This document shows, in pieces, positions 41,235 to 51,027 of a stretch of 64,000 bases of DNA. The stretch covers positions 868,001 through 932,000 of the forward strand of contig NZ_JAVAJF010000001.1 in assembly GCF_030718085.1 (NCBI RefSeq), in the 5' to 3' direction. The notes under the pieces are model-generated. The model saw only the letters and a program-made list of their open reading frames with translations. It had not been told where the DNA came from and searched no databases. The DNA comes from Marinobacter sp. MDS2 (GTDB lineage Bacteria > Pseudomonadota > Gammaproteobacteria > Pseudomonadales > Oleiphilaceae). The position numbers were made by a program, and so were the translations under genes. Each line of letters starts with the position of its first letter. Positions within the stretch are counted from its first letter, which is position 1.

Positions 41235-41603
41235 ATGAGCGAAAGTGAAAACCGCTATTCGGCACGCGCCCTTATTGTGACCGCGGTAATTGCCGTCATC
41301 GGCACCGTGGCGGCCCTGGAAGCCGGCGGTCGCATCAAGCACTCAGACAACAAAGATCATGTGCCGGTCGGCGACTTTCAAGCAATCCATTTGGCACCTG
41401 GCGAAGAGTTCCGCATGTCCCGCAAGCCCTCAGGGCTGCACGCAGTCTGTGAGAACGGTTACCTCGCCATTGCCGCCGATGTAGATCCGACCTTCCGGGG
41501 CATTCTGGTGGACTACAAGAATCGTGGCGTACGATGCACCCGCCCGTCACCAACCGACCGGGATCCGGCAAAACCGAAAGTCGGAGACAGTAATGAGCAG
41601 TAA
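41235..41603 (+). CDS. Small membrane-anchored protein of unknown function
   Basis: This 122-residue protein has one hydrophobic N-terminal segment (ALIVTAVIAVIGTVAALEAG, about residues 12-31) that could be an anchor or uncleaved signal. A small polar domain with two cysteines follows. An AGGT-type ribosome-binding site is close to the ATG. No family is recognised. It overlaps cmoA by 11 bases at its 3' end, suggesting coupled translation with cmoA and co-transcription with srkA. Confidence 0.72.
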   Translation: MSESENRYSARALIVTAVIAVIGTVAALEAGGRIKHSDNKDHVPVGDFQAIHLAPGEEFRMSRKPSGLHAVCENGYLAIAADVDPTFRGILVDYKNRGVRCTRPSPTDRDPAKPKVGDSNEQ

Positions 41604-42351
41604 AAAACCGAGCCCCGCACCGCAGATGACCGACCGGTTGTTCGCCACTGAGCGCAACCCTGAAGATTTTCGCTTTGATGCCTCAGTGGCCCGTGTCTTC
41701 CCGGACATGATTCGCCGCTCGGTACCCGGTTACACCACGATCATTCCGATGATTGAAGTGATTACCGAACAATACGTTCAGCCCGGCTCTCACTGCTACG
41801 ACCTGGGCTGTTCACTGGGCGCTTCTACCCTGGCGATGCGGCACGGGATCCCCCACACCGACTGCACATTGGTGGGGGTGGACAACTCCAGTGCCATGAT
41901 CGAACGCTGCGAACACTATGTCGCGCTCGACGACCATGAGCTGCCGGTCACCCTCCGCTGCGAAGACATCCTGACCACAGAACTGAGCCGGGCATCGGTA
42001 ACCACGCTGAATTTCACGCTTCAGTTCGTCCCGCCAGAAAAGCGCAAAGACCTGCTGGCTCGAATTGCCGATGCCACGCTCCCCGGCGGCGTACTGATTC
42101 TATCCGAAAAGATCCGTTTCGAATCCGATTCGGAACAGAACACCCAGACCCAGCTACATCATGAGTTTAAACGCGCCAACGGCTACTCCGACCTGGAGAT
42201 CAGCCAAAAACGCGCTGCCATAGAAAACATCATGATTCCGGAAACCCTGAATACCCACAAGCAACGGCTTCTGGATACCGGGTTTGACGAAGTGCTGGTG
42301 TGGTATCAGTGCTTCAATTTTGTTTCCATGCTGGCCATCAAGAACCCTTAA
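41593..42351 (+). CDS. cmoA: Carboxy-S-adenosylmethionine synthase
   Basis: CmoA makes carboxy-SAM from SAM and prephenate, the cofactor for wobble uridine modification by CmoB. The ATG at 41593, six bases after GGAG, gives 252 residues starting MSSKKPSPAPQMTDRLFATE. The conserved YDLGCSLGASTL SAM-binding motif and the YTTIIPMIEVI segment fit CmoA. A longer frame to 41524 lies in the preceding gene and is not needed. It precedes cmoB by 21 bases. Confidence 0.94.
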   Translation: MSSKKPSPAPQMTDRLFATERNPEDFRFDASVARVFPDMIRRSVPGYTTIIPMIEVITEQYVQPGSHCYDLGCSLGASTLAMRHGIPHTDCTLVGVDNSSAMIERCEHYVALDDHELPVTLRCEDILTTELSRASVTTLNFTLQFVPPEKRKDLLARIADATLPGGVLILSEKIRFESDSEQNTQTQLHHEFKRANGYSDLEISQKRAAIENIMIPETLNTHKQRLLDTGFDEVLVWYQCFNFVSMLAIKNP

Positions 42352-42372
42352 TCACCGGATACCACGAATCCT

Positions 42373-43365
42373 ATGTCTGCTTTCGACTGGCGCGAACATT
42401 TCTCGCCTTTTATCGACTCTCTCAACAACAGTGATCAGGCAGCCTGGGCCGAGGTTCTGAAGGCCCAGTTGATTCGCCGTTTCGAAGACAATCCACACGG
42501 CGATATGGCGCGCTGGCACGCTGCTCTACAATCTCTGCCGTCAGATATCCCGGCTAAAGTGGACCTGAATTCGTCAGCCGTGAGCGTAACCTCAGAGCAA
42601 CCATTAAGCGAACAGGATGCACAAAATCTCGAGCTGGGTTTACGCGGCTTAATGCCCTGGCGGAAAGGTCCTTTCAATTTTTTCGGCACCCACGTGGACA
42701 CCGAATGGCGTTCAGACTGGAAATGGGAGCGGGTTTCACCCCACCTTGCGGATTTGCAAGGACGCACCATTCTCGATGTGGGTTGTGGCTCCGGTTATCA
42801 CTGTTGGCGCATGGCCGGCGCCGGAGCACGGCAAGTCGTGGGCATCGACCCCGGGCTGCTGTTCATGTTCCAGTTTCTGGCGGTCAAAGGCTACCTCGGG
42901 GACGTTCCCGTAGACCTCCTGCCAATTCGCATGGAAGATCTGCCGGCCAACCTCGAGCACTTCGACACCACCTTCTCCATGGGTGTGCTCTACCACCGGC
43001 GCTCCCCCATTGACCATCTACTGGATCTGAAAGGCACCTTGCGCCGTGGCGGCGAGCTGGTTCTGGAAACGCTGGTTGTGGATGGCCCGGAAGGTTTCAG
43101 CCTGATGCCGGAGGATCGTTACGGGCAGATGCGTAACGTCTGGTTCCTGCCCAGTTGCCCGACCTTGATTCGGTGGCTTGAACGCGCAGGCTTCCGCAAT
43201 GCCCGCGTGGTGGATGTCAGCGACACCACCACCGAAGAGCAACGACAAACCGACTGGATGCGGTTTAACTCACTGGCGGACTTCCTCGACCCGAACGATC
43301 CCACGAAAACCATCGAAGGCTACCCGGGCCCGAAACGGGCAACGCTCATTGCCGAGAAACCCTGA
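42373..43365 (+). CDS. cmoB: tRNA U34 carboxymethyltransferase
   Basis: CmoB transfers the carboxymethyl group of carboxy-SAM to 5-hydroxyuridine at position 34 of tRNAs, giving uridine-5-oxyacetic acid and wider wobble decoding. The 330-residue protein has the [18 protein letters not shown] motif around residue 130 and the family segment [12 protein letters not shown]. It forms a pair with cmoA and ends at a strong terminator shared with purA. Confidence 0.95.
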   Translation: MSAFDWREHFSPFIDSLNNSDQAAWAEVLKAQLIRRFEDNPHGDMARWHAALQSLPSDIPAKVDLNSSAVSVTSEQPLSEQDAQNLELGLRGLMPWRKGPFNFFGTHVDTEWRSDWKWERVSPHLADLQGRTILDVGCGSGYHCWRMAGAGARQVVGIDPGLLFMFQFLAVKGYLGDVPVDLLPIRMEDLPANLEHFDTTFSMGVLYHRRSPIDHLLDLKGTLRRGGELVLETLVVDGPEGFSLMPEDRYGQMRNVWFLPSCPTLIRWLERAGFRNARVVDVSDTTTEEQRQTDWMRFNSLADFLDPNDPTKTIEGYPGPKRATLIAEKP

Positions 43366-43382
43366 TCGAGCATTCGAGGCAT

Positions 43383-43422
43383 AAAAAAACCGCCTGAAGC
43401 TCACGCTAAAGGCGGTTTTTTT
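43383..43422. terminator. Bidirectional Rho-independent terminator
   Basis: A 13-base stem (AAAAAAACCGCCT at 43383-43395, AGGCGGTTTTTTT at 43410-43422) has A and T runs on both sides. It lies between the convergent cmoB and purA genes. Confidence 0.94.
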
Positions 43423-43433
43423 GACTCTGAAAC

Positions 43434-44738
<1,305 letters not shown>

Positions 44739-44811
44739 TCACATCAGGCGGCCCGAAGGAACGCGCCTTGCACATTTACTCAGGAATATTCGATAAATAC
44801 CGGCGCTATAA

Positions 44812-45993
44812 TCAGCCCAGCATCTCCACAACCCATTGCCCGTCTTTCTTCACCAGCTGACGATCACAACCTTGCAGTTCGGGATCGGCAGGTTCGTCAC
44901 CCGGCAATTGCCTGATCACTGTCTCGGTCATTCGCAGGCCAGAAATCACACCTTCAAGCGCGGAATCTTCAACAGCCGGCGCCCAGATAGCACCCGAGCG
45001 ATGATGCACACGCTCACCCAGAGCCACCAACGCACGAATATCCAGACTAAACCCGGTAGCAGGCCGGGCACGGCCGAAATCGCTGCCAATGGCATCGTAA
45101 CGGCCACCTTTGGCAACCGAATCGCCGTGACCGGGAACATAGGCGGCAAACACCAGACCGGTGTGGTAGTTGTAACCACGCAGTTCACAAAAATCGAAGC
45201 CCAGGCTGACTTCCGGGAAATCACGGCTCAGCATTTCCACCACACGAGTCAGCTTGTTCAAAGCCGCATCAAGTGCCTCGGACGCGCCGCCCAAAATCGA
45301 GCGGGCCTGATCCAGCGCTTCCACGCCACCGCTTACCCGGGCAAGCTCGCGCAATCGCGCGCCCGCCGAGCCGGGTTCACAGTCACCCAGCAAGCGGTCG
45401 AGTTCCGGCACGGATTTTCGGGCCATTGCATCAAAAACCGCAGCCTCGGTGTCTTTATCAAACCCGGAACTGGCAATCAGACTTTCATAGATCGAAACGT
45501 GAGCCAGATCCAGATGTACCCGCGGCAAACCGGCTACCCGGAGGGTTTCCAGCATCAGGGTGATAATTTCCAGATCCGCCGCTTCCGAGGTACTGCCAAA
45601 CAACTCACAGCCTGCCTGAATCGGCGTTCGCCCGGTCAGCATGTGGCGCGGGCGGGTATGCAGTACATGACCGGCGTAGCAAAGGCGGGTAATACCTTCC
45701 TGGCCTAGCGTATGGGCATCAATCCGGGCGGCTTGCGGCGTCATATCTGCGCGCACACCCATCATACGGCCGGTGAGTTGATCGGTCAGCTTGAACGTCT
45801 GCAACTCGAGGTCGTGCCCGGTTCCTGTAAACAGGGACTCCAGGTACTCGATCAGGGGAGGGATAACCAATTGGTAACCCCAGCGTTGGCAGGTGTCCAT
45901 TACATCCCGGCGCAGGGACTCGATCCGTCCGGCCAGCGGAGGAAGAATGTCTTCAACTCCATCTGGCAGTAACCAGCGATCAGATACTGTCAT
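44812..45993 (-). CDS. hisZ: ATP phosphoribosyltransferase regulatory subunit
   Basis: HisZ is a histidyl-tRNA synthetase paralogue without aminoacylation activity. It partners the short form of HisG and makes the first enzyme of histidine synthesis sensitive to histidine. The 393-residue chain has motif 2-like FTGTGHDLELQTFKL and MGVRADMTPQAARI segments but no anticodon-binding domain. Its position next to purA and hflKC is common in gammaproteobacteria. It implies a short-form hisG elsewhere in the genome (inference). Confidence 0.92.
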   Translation of the reverse strand: MTVSDRWLLPDGVEDILPPLAGRIESLRRDVMDTCQRWGYQLVIPPLIEYLESLFTGTGHDLELQTFKLTDQLTGRMMGVRADMTPQAARIDAHTLGQEGITRLCYAGHVLHTRPRHMLTGRTPIQAGCELFGSTSEAADLEIITLMLETLRVAGLPRVHLDLAHVSIYESLIASSGFDKDTEAAVFDAMARKSVPELDRLLGDCEPGSAGARLRELARVSGGVEALDQARSILGGASEALDAALNKLTRVVEMLSRDFPEVSLGFDFCELRGYNYHTGLVFAAYVPGHGDSVAKGGRYDAIGSDFGRARPATGFSLDIRALVALGERVHHRSGAIWAPAVEDSALEGVISGLRMTETVIRQLPGDEPADPELQGCDRQLVKKDGQWVVEMLG

Positions 45994-46120
45994 GAGATTC
46001 TGTTGTCCGTTTTTCCGTCACCGGCTCAGGTGCCGGGGGAATGACTCAGGGTTCAGGATGCCCGGGCGAAGAAATGCCCAAACAAAACCGGAAGGATTCT
46101 ACACCCTTGGCAGACACAAA

Positions 46121-46150
46121 AAAACCGGAATACCTACGTATTCCGGTTTT
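46121..46150 (-). terminator. Rho-independent terminator after hflC
   Basis: A 13-base stem (AAAACCGGAATAC at 46121-46133, GTATTCCGGTTTT at 46138-46150) with a four-base loop is followed on the minus strand by a T-run. It ends the hflKC transcript and separates it from hisZ. Confidence 0.92.
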
Positions 46151-46168
46151 CCTTTTGCGCCAACGGTT

Positions 46169-47044
46169 TTAGTTGGCGCCGGCCGGGTCTTTCAGGAACT
46201 TCATGAAAGCACTGTCGGAGTCGATGACCATGATGTCATCCTTGCCGGCAAAAGTTTTCTCGTAAGCCTGCAAGCTACGGTAAAAGCTGTAAAACTCTTC
46301 ATTGCTGCCATAAGCTTCGGCATAAATCCGAGCGGCTTCACCGTCGCCTTCACCTCGAGTTGTTTCCGCTTCAGCGAAGGCATTCGCCAGAGTTACCGTC
46401 TGCTGACGATCCGCATCCGCGCGGATACCTTCCGCCAATTCCAACCCGCGGGAACGGAATTCCTGAGCCAGCTTGTGACGCTCGGTCGCCATCCGGCGAT
46501 AAACGTTTTCGCTGACCGCACCCGGGAATTCGATGGCTTTAACCCGGATATCGAGAATTTCGATACCGAATTCTTTCACCGCGGTTTCGTTAGCACGATC
46601 CCGCAATGCATGCATCAGCTCATCACGTTGACCAGACACCACTTCGTGCATGGTGCGCACACCGAATTCGTCACGCAAACCGTTATCAACACGAGACAGA
46701 ATCAGTGTTTCCGCCCGGCGTTCATCGCCACCGGTCGCCCGGTAGAACTGGTCTACGTCACGGATCTTCCACGCCACGTAGGAGTCTACATCCAGCGGTT
46801 TTTTCTCGATGGTGAGGTACTGACGTGACGGCAGGTCCATGGTCAGAACCCGGATATCAAACTCCCGGATCTGATCAATCACCGGCACTTTGAAATGAAT
46901 ACCCGCCTGGATATCCGTTTGCACCAACTCACCAAAACGGAGTTTCACACCACGATGTGTCTCAGGAATGATGAATACGCTAGACAGCACGAGCAGGACG
47001 ACGATAAGAGTGCCTGCAAGGCCCAATACACCTTTAGGTCCCAT
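46169..47044 (-). CDS. hflC: Protease modulator HflC
   Basis: HflC pairs with HflK in an inner-membrane SPFH-family complex that surrounds and modulates the FtsH protease. The 291-residue protein starts with one membrane segment (GLAGTLIVVLLVLSSVFII, about residues 6-24), followed by a periplasmic band-7 domain. The start is three bases after the hflK stop, so the two are coupled. A strong terminator follows. Confidence 0.95.
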   Translation of the reverse strand: MGPKGVLGLAGTLIVVLLVLSSVFIIPETHRGVKLRFGELVQTDIQAGIHFKVPVIDQIREFDIRVLTMDLPSRQYLTIEKKPLDVDSYVAWKIRDVDQFYRATGGDERRAETLILSRVDNGLRDEFGVRTMHEVVSGQRDELMHALRDRANETAVKEFGIEILDIRVKAIEFPGAVSENVYRRMATERHKLAQEFRSRGLELAEGIRADADRQQTVTLANAFAEAETTRGEGDGEAARIYAEAYGSNEEFYSFYRSLQAYEKTFAGKDDIMVIDSDSAFMKFLKDPAGAN

Positions 47045-47047
47045 AAC

Positions 47048-48232
47048 TTATCTACTCCTCCGGGTGTTTACGTCCTGACGGGCGCGCAACTCTTGCAGAA
47101 CCTGATCGGTCAGCGCCTGTACGTCGACTTGCTGATTACCTGAGCGCGAAGAACGCGATCCTGAGCCCGACATCTGACCCTGAGTCAGCTTGTCCAAAGG
47201 CAGGTACATCATGTTGCCGCTGCTTTCGGTATCAACAAAGATCTTGCTGCTGTTGCCCAGAACCTGCTCCAGGGTTTGAATATACATACGCTCACGGGTG
47301 ACCACCGGAGCCTGCTCGTAAACCGCCAGCAGCTGATTGAAACGTGCGGTTTCACCGCGAGCCCGCTCAATCACTTCCGCTTTGTAAGCATTGGCTTCTT
47401 CAATCATACGCTGAGCCTGACCCCGAGCTTCCGGAACGATCTTGTTACGGTAGGTTTCGGCTTCTTCTTTCGCGCGCTGCTCGTCTTCACGAGCCCGCTG
47501 AACCTCGCGGAAAGCATCTTGCACGGCCGCAGGGGGCTGTGTGCTTTCAACGTTCACCCGAACGATTTCCAGACCGGTGCCGTATTCCTTCAGGAAGCTT
47601 TGCAGGCGCTGTTCAACGCGAACAGCCAATTCCGCACGCCCTTCAGTCAATACGTCGTCGAGTGACGAACTGCCCACTTCATGGCGCAGGGCGCTGTCGG
47701 TCGCAAAAGCCAGTGCCTGGTTCGAATCACGGACATTCAGAACGTATGCCTTGGCATCTCCCACCCGGTACTGAACCTGCAGGTCCACGGTTACCAGGTT
47801 TTCGTCCTGAGTCAGCATCTGACCACTGGAACGAGCGGAGCGAACGTTGGTGACACGGACTTTGGTTGCCGAATCAATCAACGGCACCTTGAAACGCAGG
47901 CCGGGGTTTTCGGTCCGACTGTACTCACCGAAACGCAGCACAACCGCTCGTTCCTGTTCGTCTACCGTGTAGAACGACTGATACAGGACATAACCGAACG
48001 CCAGTATAGCGGCAATCGCCAAAATGGCCCCAAAACCACTGCTGTTGCTACCAGAGCCCGAGCTGCCGTTATTGCCTGAGCCGCCTTTGCCTCCCAGCAT
48101 ACGATTCAGTTTATCGAGACCTTTCTTCAGAGCCTCGTCCAGATCTGGTGGCCCCTGATCATTGCCGCGACGACCACCGGTTCCCCAGGGATCGTTGTCG
48201 TTACGGTTACCACCCGGTTCATTCCAGGCCAT
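47048..48232 (-). CDS. hflK: FtsH protease activity modulator HflK
   Basis: HflK is the larger SPFH partner of HflC. The 394-residue protein has the typical HflK layout: a glycine- and asparagine-rich cytoplasmic N-terminus (MAWNEPGGNRNDNDPWGTGG), a membrane segment near residues 73-92, and the band-7 domain. A long alanine/glutamate-rich helix and a polar, glutamine- and serine-rich tail follow. It lies downstream of hflX with a 78-base gap and directly precedes hflC. Confidence 0.95.
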   Translation of the reverse strand: MAWNEPGGNRNDNDPWGTGGRRGNDQGPPDLDEALKKGLDKLNRMLGGKGGSGNNGSSGSGSNSSGFGAILAIAAILAFGYVLYQSFYTVDEQERAVVLRFGEYSRTENPGLRFKVPLIDSATKVRVTNVRSARSSGQMLTQDENLVTVDLQVQYRVGDAKAYVLNVRDSNQALAFATDSALRHEVGSSSLDDVLTEGRAELAVRVEQRLQSFLKEYGTGLEIVRVNVESTQPPAAVQDAFREVQRAREDEQRAKEEAETYRNKIVPEARGQAQRMIEEANAYKAEVIERARGETARFNQLLAVYEQAPVVTRERMYIQTLEQVLGNSSKIFVDTESSGNMMYLPLDKLTQGQMSGSGSRSSRSGNQQVDVQALTDQVLQELRARQDVNTRRSR

Positions 48233-48310
48233 AATACTCTCCGTTCGTGTTTATTCGAATGGCTGCAAATACTAGGGATTTATCAAGCCCCCGGCAATAG
48301 GCGGCCCGAT

Positions 48311-49609
48311 TCACAGTGCTCTATCTTCCAGCCGAACCTCGTCCTGGCTCACACCTGCCCGACTGAGCAGCTGCATCCAATCGCGGTTCTGCAACCGCAC
48401 TTCTACTACGGTATCACCACTTTCCCGGTGCTCTTCACTCAGCACAGAACCGGCCTCATGCAACAACGCACGAAGCTTACCATCCGTCGGCCCCAATAAA
48501 ACAAAGTGATGCACCACATCTTCTGCAAGACGCTCGACAACGGCATCAAAGAGCAAGTCCATGCCTGCACCGGTCATCGCAGACACCCACACTCTCACGG
48601 GAATGCCGTCCTCGTTTCGATCGATTCGCGGAGCAAACTCATCCAGCAGGTCTATCTTGTTGAAAACCTGCAACTGTGGCACTTCATCGGCACCGATTTC
48701 CAGCAGCACGTTTTCAACTTGCTCGATGTTTTCATCACGGCGCTCATCATGACAATCAATGATGTGCAGCAGCAGCGACGCCTGCCGGGTTTCTTCCAGA
48801 GTCGCACGAAAGGCTTCCACCAGTTTGTGCGGCAGATGCCGAATGAACCCTACGGTATCCGCCACTACGACCGAGCCGATGTCCGGAAGTTCCAGCTTGC
48901 GCAACGTCGGGTCGAGGGTCGCGAACAATTGATCCGCCGCGTAAACCGTCGAGGTTGTGACCTGATTGAACAAAGTCGATTTACCGGCGTTGGTGTAGCC
49001 TACCAGTGACAGGGTTGGCACATCGGCACGCTTACGGGCACGGCGGCCCTGATCCCGTTGTTTGCGGACCTTTTCCAGCCGTTTGTGAATCGACTTGATA
49101 CGCTCGCGCAGCAAGCGCCGGTCCGTTTCCAGCTGGGTCTCCCCCGGCCCACGCAACCCGATCCCCCCTTTTTGCCGTTCAAGGTGGGTCCAGCCACGAA
49201 TCAAGCGAGTGGACATATGCTCAAGCTGCGCCAGCTCAACCTGCAACTTACCCTCATGGGTTCGAGCGCGCTGGGCAAAGATATCGAGAATGACGCCCGT
49301 CCGGTCTAATACGCGACACTTGAGTTCACGTTCGATGTTGCGTTCCTGGCTCGGGCTCAACGCGTGATTAAACAACACCACATCGGCTTCATTGGCGGCG
49401 ATCGCATCGCGGATCTCTTCAAGCTTGCCTTCGCCGACAAACAGTCTGGGACTGGGCTGTTTACGGGTTCCGGTCACCATATCGACCGGTTCAACACCCG
49501 CCGAGGTTACCAGCTCGTGGAACTCACCCGGATCTTCAGAACCGTCATGGGCAGTGAATTCGATGTGTACGAGAACCGCCCGTTCTCCAACGTCAGGACG
49601 TTCAAACAA
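48311..49609 (-). CDS. hflX: Ribosome-associated GTPase HflX
   Basis: HflX is a GTPase that splits stalled or heat-damaged 70S ribosomes. The 432-residue protein has an N-terminal HflX domain, a glycine-rich linker with GIGLRGPGETQLETDRR, and a G domain with LVGYTNAGKSTLFN and ADTVGFIRHLP. No ATG or GTG fits the N-terminus in this frame, so the TTG at 49609 is taken as the start. GGAG lies 11 bases upstream. That ribosome-binding site directly abuts the T-run of the hfq terminator, so read-through from hfq is probably limiting. Confidence 0.93.
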   Translation of the reverse strand: MFERPDVGERAVLVHIEFTAHDGSEDPGEFHELVTSAGVEPVDMVTGTRKQPSPRLFVGEGKLEEIRDAIAANEADVVLFNHALSPSQERNIERELKCRVLDRTGVILDIFAQRARTHEGKLQVELAQLEHMSTRLIRGWTHLERQKGGIGLRGPGETQLETDRRLLRERIKSIHKRLEKVRKQRDQGRRARKRADVPTLSLVGYTNAGKSTLFNQVTTSTVYAADQLFATLDPTLRKLELPDIGSVVVADTVGFIRHLPHKLVEAFRATLEETRQASLLLHIIDCHDERRDENIEQVENVLLEIGADEVPQLQVFNKIDLLDEFAPRIDRNEDGIPVRVWVSAMTGAGMDLLFDAVVERLAEDVVHHFVLLGPTDGKLRALLHEAGSVLSEEHRESGDTVVEVRLQNRDWMQLLSRAGVSQDEVRLEDRAL

Positions 49610-49624
49610 AATATAATCAACTCC

Positions 49625-49681
49625 ATAAAAACAAACACCCGCGGCCAGCTCAGCTCAAAGGCTGCCCTGCACCGCGGGTGT
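49625..49681 (-). terminator. Rho-independent terminator after hfq
   Basis: On the minus strand ACACCCGCGG (49672-49681) pairs with CCGCGGGTGT (49635-49644) over a structured loop, followed by TTGTTTTTAT. It lies in the 93-base hfq-hflX gap and could act as a partial attenuator inside the larger gene cluster. Confidence 0.8.
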
Positions 49682-49702
49682 CAGAACCGGAAACACCGGA
49701 AT

Positions 49703-49951
49703 TTAACCTTCAGCTTCTTCCTCTCCGGGATTCGCCTGCGGCAAACGAACATTGCGAGCAGGGACAACCGTGGAAATAGCATGCTTGTACACCATCTGGC
49801 TGACAGTGTTCTTCAACAAGATTACGAACTGATCGAAAGACTCGATCTGGCCCTGAAGCTTGATGCCGTTAACCAAAAAGATAGAAACGGGAATGCGTTC
49901 CTTGCGCAATGCATTGAGGTAAGGGTCTTGTAAGGAATGCCCTTTTGACAT
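49703..49951 (-). CDS. hfq: RNA chaperone Hfq
   Basis: Hfq is the hexameric Sm-like protein that pairs small RNAs with mRNAs. The 82-residue product starts [20 protein letters not shown] and shows the Sm1 region ([13 protein letters not shown]) and the Sm2 motif YKHAIST. The C-terminal tail is short (ending GEEEAEG), as in Pseudomonas-like species. It follows miaA by 33 bases, and a terminator hairpin lies just downstream. Confidence 0.97.
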   Translation of the reverse strand: MSKGHSLQDPYLNALRKERIPVSIFLVNGIKLQGQIESFDQFVILLKNTVSQMVYKHAISTVVPARNVRLPQANPGEEEAEG

Positions 49952-49984
49952 GAGTATTCTCCTGTTAGAGGTAGGTGCAGATCG

Positions 49985-51022
49985 TCAATTTGCAGAGTTA
50001 AATGTGGTGTGTAGACCTGATTTTTTCAAGGTTTCCAGCACCATTTGTAAGTTATTACTGTCCAGCCACTGTACATCGGGCCATTTTCGTAACCAGGTAA
50101 GCTGGCGTTTCGCCAATTGGCGAGTTGCCGCCATGCCCTTGTTCAAATAGGTTTCATGGTCGCATTCACCAGACAGGTATTCCCAGGCCTGGCGGTACCC
50201 CACACAACGCATGGAAGGCAGATCAGGGTTGAGGTCATCCCGACTCATCAACTGCCGGACTTCGTCCAGAAACCCTGCGTCTTGCATTGCCAGAAAACGT
50301 GCGCGTATCCTCTCATGAAGGATCTTGCGGTCTGCCGGAGCCAGCGCAAACTGGAAAACAGTATACGGCAGGTCGGCACTCTCGTCTGCCTGCCACTTGG
50401 TGAAATAGGTGTAATCCTTAATATCCGGCGACTTTTGCGCTTCCGAGGTGTCCGATGTGGCCTGCCAATACGCTGAAATCGGCTTGCCGGTTAACCGAAT
50501 AACTTCGATCGCCCGCATCAGGCGCTGACGATTATTGGGGTGAATAATCTCGGCGGCCACCGGATCTTTGGCTAACAGCTCGTCGTACAGGGCCGGCCAG
50601 CCCTGCGCCTCGGCGTCTTTTTCAATCTGGGCCCTCAGCTCCGGATCTGCGGATGGCAGGTTCGACATGCCGTTTAACAGCGCTTTGAAATACATCATGG
50701 TGCCACCGACCAGCAGCGGAATCCGCCCGCGCTCGGTAATCTCAGTCATTTCCGCCAAAGCGTCTCGCACAAAGTCTGCGGCTGAATAGCTGTCCGCCGG
50801 ATCGCAAATGTCGATCAGCCGGTGCGGTGCCTTCGCCAATTCGTCAGGGGTTGGCTTGGCTGTGCCGATGTCCATGCCGCGGTAGATCATGGCGGAATCA
50901 ACGCTGATGATCTCGCACGGTAAATGCTCACACAGCGCCATGGCCATATCGGTTTTACCCGATGCCGTCGGCCCCATCAGAAAGATAGCGGGCGGAAACA
51001 CTGGCTGTTGCTCGCTTGCCAT
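49985..51022 (-). CDS. miaA: tRNA dimethylallyltransferase
   Basis: MiaA adds the dimethylallyl group to A37 of tRNAs that read UNN codons; MiaB (17052) then methylthiolates it. The 345-residue protein has the P-loop [13 protein letters not shown] (about residues 15-27) and the conserved [19 protein letters not shown] and [13 protein letters not shown] segments. It starts five bases after the mutL stop and precedes hfq, the standard arrangement. Confidence 0.96.
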   Translation of the reverse strand: MASEQQPVFPPAIFLMGPTASGKTDMAMALCEHLPCEIISVDSAMIYRGMDIGTAKPTPDELAKAPHRLIDICDPADSYSAADFVRDALAEMTEITERGRIPLLVGGTMMYFKALLNGMSNLPSADPELRAQIEKDAEAQGWPALYDELLAKDPVAAEIIHPNNRQRLMRAIEVIRLTGKPISAYWQATSDTSEAQKSPDIKDYTYFTKWQADESADLPYTVFQFALAPADRKILHERIRARFLAMQDAGFLDEVRQLMSRDDLNPDLPSMRCVGYRQAWEYLSGECDHETYLNKGMAATRQLAKRQLTWLRKWPDVQWLDSNNLQMVLETLKKSGLHTTFNSAN

Positions 51023-51027
51023 GATGC

